Origin: JAGQYP01 sp041392305
GTDB lineage: Bacteria; Bacteroidota; Bacteroidia; Flavobacteriales_D; Crocinitomicaceae
Direction of reading: 5' to 3'
Assembly: GCA_041392305.1 (NCBI GenBank)
Contig: JAWKMJ010000005.1
Coordinates: 62,001 to 126,000 of the forward strand
DNA length: 64,000 nt
Every line of letters begins with the position of its first letter. Position 1 is the stretch's first letter. The position numbers were made by a program, and so were the translations under genes. A model generated the notes under the pieces. The model did no database searches. It had not been told where the DNA came from and saw nothing but the letters and a program-made list of their open reading frames with translations. Positions 50,110-59,200 of this stretch are shown here, in pieces.

Positions 50110-52065
50110 TTAAACTCGCAAACCAATAACACAAACGTCATCTATCTGTTCAAGTGCACCCTTCCATGATTCAAACTCTTGATCTAATGCGACTTTTTGA
50201 TCTTTTGTGGGTAAATGACTGACAGCAAGCAAAAAATCTCGGAATTGCTTGTATTTGTATTTTTTTCCATTCGTTCCTCCAAATTGATCTGCATACCCAT
50301 CGCTAAATGTATAAATCATATCTCCGGGTCTTAACGCAATCTCACATTGTTGAAAAGATTTTAGCTCTCCAGTGTGCGCTCCAACAGGCATTTTATCCGG
50401 GGAAAATTCTAATAAACCATACGTTTCATTTGAAGCCTTAAGACGTTGATTCTCTTTAATTTCAGTCTTCCTGCGCACAATATAAAGCGGATTATTTGCC
50501 CCAGCAAAATGGAGGGTATTGGATTTCTTCTCCCAAACGCATAAGGCCAAATCAATCCCGTCTTTGCGCTCTGTTTCCAGATGCTTCTGCTTTAATGCCC
50601 CAATAATCTTTTCCCTTAATTTATTCAGAATTTCCTGGGGTTTTAAAATTTTGTTTTCAATAATAATTTCATTCAAAAACCCAATACCCAACATCGACAT
50701 AAAAGCACCTGGAACACCATGACCTGTGCAGTCGGCAGCTACCCATATAGAGAGTTCCTCTTCTTCGTATTCCAATGCCCAAAAAAAGTCACCCGAAACA
50801 ACATCTTTTGGTTTGAAAAGGATAAAAAATTCAGAACTGATTTTCTCCCATTCAGCATCTGAAGTTAGCAAGGCTGTTTGGATTTGCTTAGCATAATTGA
50901 TACTGTCCGTTATTTCTTTATGCTGCTCCTCAATTTGTTCGTTTTTTTCGATTAGAATCCGGTTGGTTCGCCTTCTTTTAGTACTCTGAACAAAAATCAA
51001 TACTGCAACGATTAGGACAAGTCCAACCACCAAAGTCAGATAGATTCTCGTTTTTTTGCCATATAGAATTTCTTCTTGTGACCGTTGATCTCTTTCCTCC
51101 AACAAGGCGATTTCATGTTGTTTCTTCTCGTTATCTATGACCGCATCTTTCTCAGAAAGCTCCATTAAAAATTCACTGTTTTTAAGAGAATCTCTTAAAT
51201 CTACCCCTTCTACTAAATAGGTGTAAGCTTCTTTAAACAGACCCAGCTTTTTATATAGTTTTGAGATATTAATTTTTGTTTCCCCAACCCGGTCCCATTG
51301 TTCTTTTTCTATAGAAATCTCAATTTCTCGTAAAAACAATTCTTCTGCTTTCTTTAATTGCCCACGCTTAAGATATAATTTCCCGAGTGTATTGGATAGA
51401 TTCGTAATTGTTACATAATTGCCAATACTCAATGCCATATTGTATGCCTTATCCAAATAATAAAAAGCACTATCCTGATTGTCTAGATAATAATGGCAAT
51501 TTCCAATATTCATGTAGATGTTCGGATCCATATGCCCTCTTTCCTCTTGCAAAACAAGCGCATTATGAAACTTCTCTAAAGCACCGTGGTAATCTTTCTT
51601 GTCAAACAAAAGAATTCCAAAATTAACATCCGTTAGAATTACTCCAGGAGTAAAATTGTATCTTAAAAACACTTCTTTACATTCCATAAATGCTTTTGAA
51701 GCCAAATTTTCCTTTTTATTGGATCTGTAAATGATTCCCTCGTTGTACCTAACTTTGTAGGCATTCATCGAATCATTCGCTTCAATGAAAATAGTGAAGG
51801 CTTTCTGATAATGCTGCATGGCTTTATCTGGATACCCCCTTACATCGGCAACGATTCCTCTACCTTTTTCGGCCAAACCAATGAGTGTGGGGTTCTTCAG
51901 TTCCTTTGCCTCGAACGAAAGAACTTGATAAAGTGAATCCGCTTTAGATGGATTCTGATAGTGATAGGTTGAGGCAACATTTAACAAACTATCTATTCGT
52001 TGTGCATCCTGACCCAAGAGTACACTCAAATTAAAAACAAATAGAAGCACAACTAGTTTCGTCAA
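50110..52065 (-). CDS. TPR membrane protein with SpoIIE phosphatase domain
   Basis: This is a 651-residue sensor-type protein: signal (1-18), extracytoplasmic TPR repeats (about 60-290, ALEKFHNALVLQEERG, IYMNIGNCHYYLDNQDSAFY), a membrane helix (about 342-362), a coiled coil and a cytoplasmic PP2C-like SpoIIE domain (about 430-650). The phosphatase metal sites are in KDVVSGDFFWALE and AADCTGHGVPGAFMSMLG, and TFSDGYADQFGG, with DDVCVIGLRV at the end. It likely controls an anti-sigma or anti-anti-sigma partner. The only available start is TTG at 52065, since an in-frame stop lies just upstream. Confidence 0.9.
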   Translation of the reverse strand: MTKLVVLLFVFNLSVLLGQDAQRIDSLLNVASTYHYQNPSKADSLYQVLSFEAKELKNPTLIGLAEKGRGIVADVRGYPDKAMQHYQKAFTIFIEANDSMNAYKVRYNEGIIYRSNKKENLASKAFMECKEVFLRYNFTPGVILTDVNFGILLFDKKDYHGALEKFHNALVLQEERGHMDPNIYMNIGNCHYYLDNQDSAFYYLDKAYNMALSIGNYVTITNLSNTLGKLYLKRGQLKKAEELFLREIEISIEKEQWDRVGETKINISKLYKKLGLFKEAYTYLVEGVDLRDSLKNSEFLMELSEKDAVIDNEKKQHEIALLEERDQRSQEEILYGKKTRIYLTLVVGLVLIVAVLIFVQSTKRRRTNRILIEKNEQIEEQHKEITDSINYAKQIQTALLTSDAEWEKISSEFFILFKPKDVVSGDFFWALEYEEEELSIWVAADCTGHGVPGAFMSMLGIGFLNEIIIENKILKPQEILNKLREKIIGALKQKHLETERKDGIDLALCVWEKKSNTLHFAGANNPLYIVRRKTEIKENQRLKASNETYGLLEFSPDKMPVGAHTGELKSFQQCEIALRPGDMIYTFSDGYADQFGGTNGKKYKYKQFRDFLLAVSHLPTKDQKVALDQEFESWKGALEQIDDVCVIGLRV

Positions 52066-52243
52066 ATCACCAATTTTTAGAAATCGATTCTAAATTAAGA
52101 AAATCCCCTTATTTAGAAGCATTCATTTTTGGAAGGTCCTTTTTCTTTGTCGAATCCAACATTTCGGTCTAAGTTAGAATTCCACGATACATGTCATTTT
52201 TGATTCCATATTTCCGCTCTTTTTTTAATTATATTCGTGCACT

Positions 52244-52663
52244 ATGCTTTCCAAGAGAACTAAATACGGTTTAAAGGCTTTGACATTCATAGCTAAACAG
52301 GACAAAGAAAATCCTGTCCAAATTGCTACGATTTCAAAAGAAGAAAACATCTCACATAAGTTTCTTGAATCGATCCTTTTGAGCATGCGAAAAGCTGGAT
52401 TTCTTGGATCCAAAAAGGGAAAAGGAGGAGGCTATTACCTTTTAAAAGATGCGGATAAAATTCAAATGAGCGATGTGATTCGGCTTTTGGAAGGACCAAT
52501 TGCCATGCTTCCATGCGTAAGTTTAAACTTCTATGAAAGATGTGATGATTGTCCTGATGAAACAAAATGCAGTGTACATGCACTCATGATTGAAGTTCGC
52601 GACGCTACTCTGGAAATCCTTAAAAACAAGACATTAGCCGACCTTGTAGCAGACATTTCTTAA
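52244..52663 (+). CDS. Rrf2-family transcriptional regulator (CymR/IscR-like)
   Basis: This is a 139-residue winged-helix regulator: LSKRTKYGLKALTFIAKQ and ISHKFLESILLSMRKAGFLG form the DNA-binding domain, and KGKGGGYYLLKDADKI is the wing. Four cysteines (91, 100, 103, 109) follow the wing, so a bound Fe-S cluster is possible as in IscR/NsrR. It lies 107 bases before the sulfate-assimilation operon on the same strand, with an inverted repeat at the operon promoter, which suggests it controls sulfate assimilation in answer to cysteine or cluster status. Confidence 0.93.
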   Translation: MLSKRTKYGLKALTFIAKQDKENPVQIATISKEENISHKFLESILLSMRKAGFLGSKKGKGGGYYLLKDADKIQMSDVIRLLEGPIAMLPCVSLNFYERCDDCPDETKCSVHALMIEVRDATLEILKNKTLADLVADIS

Positions 52664-52693
52664 ATCAAATTCGAAAAAAATTTTAAAAAACAT

Positions 52694-52746
52694 TTGGAAC
52701 ACATTGATTTTCATTTACCTTTGTATTCCCTACTTATCCGATAGGG
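52694..52746 (+). promoter_or_regulatory. promoter and putative operator of the sulfate-assimilation operon
   Basis: TTG (52694-52696) and TACCTTTG (52716-52723) have the ideal 19-base spacing. Five bases later comes the inverted repeat CCCTA (52728-52732) / TAGGG (52742-52746) with nine bases between, covering the predicted start of transcription. Confidence 0.7.
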
Positions 52747-52770
52747 TTTAAAGTTTAAAAGAAAATTAAG

Positions 52771-53025
52771 ATGATTATTGATCAAGCAATAGCAAGAAAC
52801 ACGGGTTATACAGAAGATCGAACAAGTGGTGACAAACCCCTAAGAAGCATCGTAAAATCGATTAGCTGGCGACTAGTGGGCACTTTGGACACCATACTTA
52901 TTTCTTGGGTAATTACAGGTGAACTGACTCTGGCTTTCTCCATTGGTTCGATCGAATTATTCACAAAGATGATCTTGTATTTCTTTCATGAAAGAATTTG
53001 GAACAATGTTAAATGGGGTAAATAA
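52771..53025 (+). CDS. DUF2061 small membrane protein
   Basis: This is an 84-residue DUF2061 protein with two membrane helices (about 38-50 and 55-72). The motif RSIVKSISWRLVGTLDTILI and the FTKMILYFFHERIWNNVKWG ending are family signatures. DUF2061 proteins often sit with, or are fused to, sulfate-activation enzymes, which fits here as first gene of the cys operon. Its role, perhaps in the membrane linked to sulfate entry, is unproven. Confidence 0.9.
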   Translation: MIIDQAIARNTGYTEDRTSGDKPLRSIVKSISWRLVGTLDTILISWVITGELTLAFSIGSIELFTKMILYFFHERIWNNVKWGK

Positions 53026-53028
53026 AAA

Positions 53029-53640
53029 ATGATGAATCTGGAAAATATCAATAACGAATTAAAAGAGAAGTCTCCAAAAGAGATTATCGAATGGGCGATG
53101 AATAATTCTGAAAGACCAGTTCTTACAACAAATTTCAGACCTTATGAATCGGCCATTTTGCACGCGGTTTCAAATGTAAAACCCGATATCAAGGTCATTT
53201 GGTGTGATACTGGGTACAATACTCCAAACACCTACAGACATGCCAAAGAATTAATTGATCAGCTGGACCTGTCTGTGGATATATACGTGCCCAAAATTTC
53301 AGTTGGCTATCGAAATGTGCTGATGGGAATACCTGAAGTGGATACGGAAGAGCACCAGGAATTCACGGAACAAGTCAAATTGGAACCCTTCCGAAGAGCC
53401 ATGGAAGAACATCAACCAGATTTATGGTTTACGAATTTGAGAAAGGGTCAAACAGCTTTCAGAGACTCCATCGATATTGTTTCAAAAGGAAAAGATGGAA
53501 AAATCAAAGTGAGCCCATTTTACCATTGGACAGATGAAGAATTAAATGAGTATCTTAATTCAAATGATCTTCCAAATGAATTCAAATATTTCGACCCAAC
53601 AAAGGTATTGTCGAACAGAGAATGCGGACTTCATGCTTAG
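53029..53640 (+). CDS. cysH: phosphoadenylyl-sulfate (or adenylyl-sulfate) reductase
   Basis: CysH reduces activated sulfate to sulfite using thioredoxin. The 203-residue protein has the PAPS-reductase fold motifs FRPYESAILHAV, VIWCDTGYNTPNTYRHAKEL and the C-terminal catalytic RECGLHA (Cys in ECGLH). The Cys-Cys and CxxC pairs that hold the 4Fe-4S cluster of typical APS reductases are absent, so it looks like a PAPS reductase, yet no APS kinase gene is in this operon. It lies three bases after the DUF2061 gene. Confidence 0.93.
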   Translation: MMNLENINNELKEKSPKEIIEWAMNNSERPVLTTNFRPYESAILHAVSNVKPDIKVIWCDTGYNTPNTYRHAKELIDQLDLSVDIYVPKISVGYRNVLMGIPEVDTEEHQEFTEQVKLEPFRRAMEEHQPDLWFTNLRKGQTAFRDSIDIVSKGKDGKIKVSPFYHWTDEELNEYLNSNDLPNEFKYFDPTKVLSNRECGLHA

Positions 53641-53767
53641 GAGTAGTGAGCAAGAGAATTGAGCAAGAGCAAGAGAATTGAGCAAGAGAAGTGAGCAAGA
53701 GAAGTGAGCAAGAGTAGGGAGCAAGAGCAAGAGTAGTGAGCAAGAAAAATAATTAAGAGAATTAGAT
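53641..53767. repeat. GAGCAAGAG array between cysH and cysD
   Basis: Eight to nine copies of GAGCAAGAG with variable AAT/AAGT/TAG joints (for example GTGAGCAAGAGAAGTGAGC) fill the spacer inside the operon. It is the same core as at 39138-39226. Confidence 0.85.
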
Positions 53768-54670
53768 ATGAAAAATATATTAGAAAATAATGCATTAGAG
53801 AACGAAGCCATCTTCATCATTCGAGAAGTTGCGGCTCAGTTTGAGAAGCCGGTTCTGTTGTTTTCAGGTGGAAAGGATTCAATCACATTGGTGAGATTGG
53901 CTCAAAAAGCTTTCTATCCTGCTAAAATCCCTTTTCCTCTGCTACATGTAGATACAGGACATAATTTTCCGGAGACCATCGAGTTCCGAGACAATTTGGC
54001 TGAGGAATTAGGTTTGGAATTGATCGTGAGAAATGTACAGGACAACATTGACGCTGGACGTGTAAAAGAAGAAACAGGAAAATACGCTTCCAGAAACATG
54101 CTCCAAACAGAAACTCTTTTGGATGCCATCGAGGAATTCGGTTTTGATGCTTGTATTGGTGGAGCTCGTCGTGATGAGGAAAAAGCAAGAGCTAAAGAAC
54201 GTATTTTCTCCGTTCGAGATGATTTTGGACAATGGGATGAAAAAAACCAAAGACCCGAAGTTTTTGATATGTTGAATGGAAGGATAGATCTTGGACAAAA
54301 TGTGCGCGTCTTCCCTATTTCAAATTGGACGGAACTAGATGTTTGGTCCTACATTGAAAAAGAAGGTATCGAAATTCCATCCATCTATTTTGCGCACAGA
54401 AGACCTGTTTTTGAAAGAGACGGACTCATTTGGTCTGCTAATGACGAATATGTCTACAGAGAAGATAATGAATTAGTATTTGAAAAAATTGTTCGCTTCA
54501 GAACTGTCGGAGACATGTCTTGTACCGCAGCAGTCGAATCCAATGCTTTCACCATTGAAGACGTAGTGAGAGAAATTCGAGAATCGAAAATATCTGAACG
54601 AGGTGCTCGTATCGACGATAAAAGATCGGAAGCAGCAATGGAAAAAAGGAAACAACAAGGATACTTTTAG
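53768..54670 (+). CDS. cysD: sulfate adenylyltransferase subunit CysD
   Basis: CysD is the small, catalytic ATP-pyrophosphatase-type subunit of ATP sulfurylase; with CysN it makes APS from sulfate and ATP. The 300-residue protein has the PP-loop LLFSGGKDSITLVRLAQKAF, LLHVDTGHNFPETIEFRD, IGGARRDEEKARAKERIFS and CTAAVESNAFTIEDVVREI. This is the normal length (E. coli 302). It is second in the set cysH-cysD-cysN, although repeat spacers of 127 and 251 bases separate the genes. Confidence 0.97.
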   Translation: MKNILENNALENEAIFIIREVAAQFEKPVLLFSGGKDSITLVRLAQKAFYPAKIPFPLLHVDTGHNFPETIEFRDNLAEELGLELIVRNVQDNIDAGRVKEETGKYASRNMLQTETLLDAIEEFGFDACIGGARRDEEKARAKERIFSVRDDFGQWDEKNQRPEVFDMLNGRIDLGQNVRVFPISNWTELDVWSYIEKEGIEIPSIYFAHRRPVFERDGLIWSANDEYVYREDNELVFEKIVRFRTVGDMSCTAAVESNAFTIEDVVREIRESKISERGARIDDKRSEAAMEKRKQQGYF

Positions 54671-54921
54671 AGTTGGGAGCAAGAGCAAGAGTTGGGAGCA
54701 AGAGCAAGAAAAAATAATTAAACAATAGACAATAGATACTAGATGATAGATTCTAGACAAAAGACAACAGAGAAAAGACAATGAAAAATTAACAATTAAA
54801 AATGGGTAAAAGACTTAGTTAGAAATTGAATTGATTTAGAAGATTAAATATCAATCTATTAGTCTGAAAGTCTTGCAATCTGAAAATCTTGTAGTCTTGC
54901 AGTCTCAAAATCTTAAAAAAA
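54671..54921. repeat. composite repeat spacer between cysD and cysN
   Basis: GGGAGCAAGAGCAAGAGTTG units (54671-54712) come first. Then come phrases such as ACAATAGACAATAGATACTAG (inverse-like to the 44040-44095 group) and then AGTCTGAAAGTCTTGCAATCT with CTTGTAGTCTTGCAGTCT (54838-54912), the inverse of the 43804-43925 array. No coding sequence is seen, and no terminator of normal type. Confidence 0.8.
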
Positions 54922-56172
54922 ATGGAAGTACTTAAAATAGCAACAGCAGGAAGTGTGGATGATGGAAAGTCCACTTTGATTGGTCGGATTTTGTATGATA
55001 CGAATTCATTGACTGATGATAAATTGGAGGCAATTGAAAAAAATAGTCGATCTAAAGGATACGATTACTTGGATTTTTCTTTGGCAACAGATGGTTTGGT
55101 AGCAGAAAGGGAACAGGGCATCACAATTGATGTGGCTCATATCTACTTTTCTACAAATAAAAGATCCTACATCATTGCGGATACTCCGGGTCACATTGAA
55201 TATACTCGAAACATGGTTACCGGAGCCTCGACTTCTCAAGCATCCATTATTTTAGTGGACGCTCGAAATGGGGTGATCGAACAAACTAAACGACACTTTT
55301 TTATCAATAATTTATTGCGTGTAAAGGAGATCATTGTAGCTGTCAATAAAATGGATTTAGTGAATTTTGAGGAAGCTCGGTTCAATGAAATAAAAGATCA
55401 AATACAACAATTGGTTGATTCGGCTTCCTACAAAAATCAGAATATCACTTTCGTACCAATTTCGGCATTGAAAGGTGATAATGTGGTGAAGAAATCAGAA
55501 AACACAAACTGGTATACAGGAGAAACTTTGTTGGAGCATCTAGAAAAAATTGAAAACAAAGATGTTTTTGAAGAAGCGCAAGCAAGATTTCCCGTACAAA
55601 CGGTGATCAGACCAAAAACAGATGAATACCACGATTTTAGAGGGTATGCCGGCAAAATTTATGGAGGGGATTTATCTGTAGGTGATGAAGTGGTGATTCT
55701 ACCTTCGGAAACGAAATCAAAAATAAAAGAAATCCACTTTTTTAATGAGCAATTTCAAACGGCCAAAAGAGGTTCTTCTGTGACCATTACATTAGAAGAT
55801 AATGTAAATGTTTCCAGAGGGGACATGATCGTAAAATCCAATGAAATACCTAAAGTGAGTAAATCACTCAATGCCACTATTTGCTGGATGGACAACAATC
55901 CACTTAAACCACTATCCAAATATTATTTGCAACACGGGGTAAATAATGTAGCAACAAAAATAGAGTCGATTGATTCCATTTTAGCGACTGATTTTAGCGG
56001 AGAAACAACGGAAGTGACTGAATTGAATTTAAACGATATCGGTAAGGTTCAACTAAAAGTTAATAAACCTCTATTTTATGATTCCTACGATGAAAACAAA
56101 GGCAATGGAGCTTTTATTTTAATTGATAGTCAAACAAATACAACTGCAGGAGTAGGATTCATTTTAAATTAA
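54922..56172 (+). CDS. cysN: sulfate adenylyltransferase subunit CysN (GTPase)
   Basis: CysN is the regulatory GTPase of ATP sulfurylase, related to EF-Tu. The 416-residue protein has G1 GSVDDGKST (10-18), REQGITIDVAHIYF, G3 ADTPGH, G4 NKMD, then the beta-barrel domains. It is the plain form: the C-terminal APS kinase (CysC) domain present in some CysNC fusions is missing. It is the last gene of the operon, followed by a bidirectional terminator shared with the metalloprotease gene. Confidence 0.97.
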   Translation: MEVLKIATAGSVDDGKSTLIGRILYDTNSLTDDKLEAIEKNSRSKGYDYLDFSLATDGLVAEREQGITIDVAHIYFSTNKRSYIIADTPGHIEYTRNMVTGASTSQASIILVDARNGVIEQTKRHFFINNLLRVKEIIVAVNKMDLVNFEEARFNEIKDQIQQLVDSASYKNQNITFVPISALKGDNVVKKSENTNWYTGETLLEHLEKIENKDVFEEAQARFPVQTVIRPKTDEYHDFRGYAGKIYGGDLSVGDEVVILPSETKSKIKEIHFFNEQFQTAKRGSSVTITLEDNVNVSRGDMIVKSNEIPKVSKSLNATICWMDNNPLKPLSKYYLQHGVNNVATKIESIDSILATDFSGETTEVTELNLNDIGKVQLKVNKPLFYDSYDENKGNGAFILIDSQTNTTAGVGFILN

Positions 56173-56190
56173 TATAAATTCGAATAGAAA

Positions 56191-56216
56191 AAAAGGGAGT
56201 CCATCGACTCCCTTTT
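56191..56216. terminator. bidirectional intrinsic terminator
   Basis: The perfect 11-bp stem AAAAGGGAGTC / GACTCCCTTTT has a CATC loop, with A and T runs on both sides serving the convergent cysN and metalloprotease genes. Confidence 0.9.
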
Positions 56217-56236
56217 CCTATTCAAATAAATACTGA

Positions 56237-59200
56237 TTATTGTTTGATCAGCTTCACTATTTTAAGATCGCTATCATTTCGAACTTTCATGATGTACACT
56301 CCTTGAGCCTCATTCGTAAGATCCAAGTTGATTTCCATTTCACCATTCAATTCTTTTTTGTAAACGATTCTTCCTCTGTCATCTGTGATTTCCATATTGC
56401 TAAACAAATTCATACCAGTGAATTTCACAATATATTTTCCATCTGATGGGTTCGGATAGATAGAGATGGAATTCTCCTCATTTTCTCCTATTCCCACTCC
56501 AGTGATCGTCTCACATGGAGAAGTCACCTCACAGTTTCCGTCTACAGTTGAAGTCACAATAACTGCATAGCTTCCATTTGCTGTAGCCGTATAACTTTGA
56601 TTTGTTTCTCCAGCTATCAAAGCATTTCCGTTGTTACAATCGATCCATTGGTAAGTCGCTTGTGAACTTTGGTTTGAAGACAAAGTAAATCCACTAACCG
56701 AAACTGTAAAACTCAAAGAAACAACCGTTGCATTTGTGTTTATCGTTGAATCACATCCATTTTGATCTGTCAAAACAGTCGTATTCGATGCTGTAGTCGT
56801 TGTTGTTGATCCATCAGGGAAAGTATAAGTATCCCCATTACAGAAAGTCGCATTCACAGTTCCATTATAAGGAGTGAATACATTTACAGTGATAGGAGTA
56901 CAAGTTGCAGCTGTTCCAACACATCCACCTGTTCCACGAACATAATATGTTGTTGTTGAAGTTGGGTTAACATTCAAGCTGGTTCCCGTTCCAACAGTTG
57001 TACCTCCACAAGATCCGGAGTACCACTCCCAATCTGTTGCATCATTTAAGTTACCTGAAGTGATCGAAAGTGTAGATAATCCATTTGGACATACATTTGT
57101 TGCGGTAGCAGATAAAGTTGGAGTTGATGCTTGATTACATACTCCTAAACAAATGGCCAATCCCCAAGAATCCAGTGATCCTCCATCTTGATTTGCTCCA
57201 TCCGAAACAGTAAGTGTCCAAGTTCCATTAGGATCTTCTCCATTGAAAGCACTTAAGGCATCCACTGGTTGATAGGTTCCTCCTCCAACTGGTGGACAAG
57301 GTAAAGCTCCCGGAGTCGCTCCGTCATCAAAATTCAGATCCCAATCATTCTCATTATTACATACACCATCAAATAATGTAACCGTTGTATTTGAGGGAGA
57401 AGTTAATGTAATCGTAATATCACTGATCCAAGTATGTTGACCAATCAAATCTACCACATCCAAATCTTGAATTGTTCCAGTTGCACCTGAAATAACCAAT
57501 GTAGAAGTTACCGTTGGTGTACCTGAGGCAGAAATAGTTTTCGGTACATCTGTACTTGCATAAGTATTACATGTGCTCGTTTCAAATGAGAAACTAGCTG
57601 AAGCGGGTGCCGTTGAGCAAGAATTATTTGCAGTGACTCTCCAATAATACATGGTTCCAGCCGAAAGTCCTGATTCCACATAGGAATTGGTTGCGAGTCC
57701 GGTGGGATTAGATACAATGCTCGCGAAACCTGGGTCCGATGCAATTTCAACATCGTAAGTTGCTCCTGGACCAGCATCCGACCACTGGAAGTTGATAGGA
57801 GAAGCAACTCCTGTCTGACCATCCGTTGGATAAGTTAATGTTACAGAACTTAAAGAACCTGCAGATACAGTTAAGGTCAATGCGATTTGTTTTGTCCCAC
57901 TTGTTGAATTTGCTTGAAGAGTGAGATTATAAACTCCAGGTGTAACTCCAGCTGTACCCGATATAGTCAATGTTGAAGAACCAGCAGGTGTAACCGGATT
58001 GGTTGTAAAGGCAGAGCTTGCTCCACCAGGTAAACCGGAAAGAGAAAGCGTTACATTATCAGAATACCCACCGATGCTACCAATATCAATTGTGTATTGA
58101 GCATTGACACCTTGACAAACAGTTTGACTCGGCGATGTACATGCCAAAGTATAATCAAATGAGGCGCCTTGAATCTCGAAATCATTATCAGAAATATCGA
58201 AAAAAGTTCCGTTCTGAGCCATAACCATCACACGACAAGTTGCCGAAGGAGTATTGGGTACTGTAACAGTGTAAGACCCTGTATTAGGTACATCGTCCGC
58301 TAGTTGAGTTGGATAAGTTTGACCTCCATCAATGGAAAGGAAAATATCTACATTCTGACAGTTTACATTGGCATTTGTAGTATTTGCTACATTCCACGTT
58401 ACTGTTTCGGTAGTTAAAGCATTCCAAGTAATTCCTGTTGCATTTGGATAAGTTACAATAAACGGACCCGCAGTGGCATCAGTATTCATCGCGATATCAG
58501 CGTGATCAGTACATCCACCTCCAGCTGCTTGGTCACGAACAGTAACTCTAAAATCCATTGATCTTGACACAGAAGGCGTCACTTCCCAAGTTGGTGTAAG
58601 GTTACCTGCATTTAAATCTACAAGATTTGGAAAATAACGAGTTGGACTTGTTACCGGACTATTTGAACGATAATTTGGTCCATTTGTAGCCGTCGCAACT
58701 GGTGCTTGAGTTGAAATTTCATTATCCATTTGCTCCCAACAGTACAATAAGGTATTACCATCCGGATCTGTAGCCGTGCAAGTTAATGCAAATGGTGTGT
58801 TTGCAGGAACGTAGAAATTAGTTGTGGTCGCAGTAATCACTGGAGGATTGTTCGACAATGATGTTACCACCGGACAAGAAGTACTTAAAATGTGTGCGTC
58901 CATTTCCTGTAAAGAAATCCCGTGAAAATGATCATCTGAATTACTCTGAACATCTGGAGGACAAATACCAGCATAAGCCATAATTGTTGATCCTGATCCT
59001 GGCTCAACAGCAGTACTGTTATTTCTATTTCCACTACAAGAATTATTAAATGTATGATTACATCCAAACTGATGTCCCATTTCGTGTGCAACATAATCAA
59101 TGTCGAATGGGTCTCCCACTGGTGCAGCAGAACCTGTCACTCCTCTTCCTTTAGATCCGTTGTTACATACAACACCTAATCCAGCTAATCCACCAGAGTT

